DNA of 41,918 nt from Hydrotalea sp. Its GTDB lineage: Bacteria > Bacteroidota > Bacteroidia > Chitinophagales > Chitinophagaceae. The stretch lies in contig JAKRSC010000028.1 of NCBI GenBank assembly GCA_022402565.1, positions 390,372-432,289 on the forward strand. The letters run 5' to 3'. The notes under the pieces were generated by a model that was not told where the DNA came from, did no database searches, and saw only the letters and a list, made by a program, of their open reading frames with translations. The translations under genes were made by a program, and so were the position numbers. This document shows, in pieces, positions 41,770 through 41,918 of the stretch; the stretch's first letter is position 1, and each line of letters opens with the position of its first letter.

Positions 41770-41918
41770 GTAAGCAAATAGAAATAATTGCATTTATTAG
41801 TTGAACTTAACAATATAGGTATCTTTAAAAATATCAATTACTTTAATTGTAATTGTATCATATTCTAAGTTCAAGTAATAAGTGCAATTTTTTGTTGTAG
41901 CACTTGATTAGGGGTTAA
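41770..41918 (-). other. Terminal non-coding stretch with a possible gene fragment
   Basis: 149 AT-rich bases after the exporter. On the minus strand a frame runs from just after a TAA at 41910-41908 to a TAA at 41799-41797, with protein-like sequence (e.g. YYLNLEYDTITIKVIDIF), but no ATG. It may be a remnant of a gene or chance. No terminator found. Confidence 0.3.

Overview
The window looks like the chromosome of a Bacteroidota bacterium, most likely of the Chitinophagaceae (Sediminibacterium/Ferruginibacter-like). The grounds are AT-rich DNA, TAnnTTTG -7 promoter boxes, many secreted or lipoprotein genes of Bacteroidota-restricted families (GLPGLI, TolB-like 6-bladed propeller, TonB-receptor-like beta-barrels), BDH1-type 3-hydroxybutyrate dehydrogenase and an OxyR/KatG pair. 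The family placement is inference; no rRNA is present to settle it.

Positions 1-29 kb are mostly ordinary chromosome: a tRNA-Arg, a possible L,D-transpeptidase-fold secreted protein, DinB-like and GHL10 glycosidase-like proteins, an EF-G-2-type translational GTPase, an SRPBCC protein, a UvrD-like helicase fused to a probable Fe-S PD-(D/E)XK nuclease, purN, a GNAT/TPR/3-hydroxybutyrate dehydrogenase group, paaG-paaI with a paaY-like gamma carbonic anhydrase nearby, an Xre/ParS-RES toxin-antitoxin pair with a tandem palindromic promoter region, a GH3-family protein, a multi-domain glycosyltransferase, a receiver-Hpt protein, gcvH, a secreted cyclophilin, serS and two small exported proteins. 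A 41-residue membrane protein at 14502-14627 is easily missed.

From 26.8 to 30.1 kb katG and oxyR are divergent. The gap between them holds an exact match to the OxyR core consensus, overlapping the oxyR start codon, and a second palindrome just upstream of a well-formed katG promoter.

From 30 to 41.8 kb is the accessory part and the most interesting one. An 844-bp segment (the last 27 codons of oxyR plus a complete LuxR-type response-regulator gene and its promoter) occurs twice in direct orientation, at 29990-30833 and 36483-37326, with three differences seen. Each copy faces a divergent peptide cassette. Cassette 1 (31-36.4 kb, very AT-rich) is a four-cysteine Sec-exported peptide, a terminator, a propeller protein, a thioredoxin-like lipoprotein, a GLPGLI protein and a TonB-receptor-like protein. 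Cassette 2 (37.7-41.8 kb) is two leader-type bacteriocin-like peptides each with two cysteines, a small membrane protein, a terminator, a five-helix membrane protein, a thioredoxin-like protein and a C39-peptidase ABC exporter. The two cassettes share a plan: regulator, divergent small cysteine peptide(s), terminator, then accessory genes including a CxxC protein. The direct repeats predict that the 6,493-bp unit can be lost or gained by homologous recombination.
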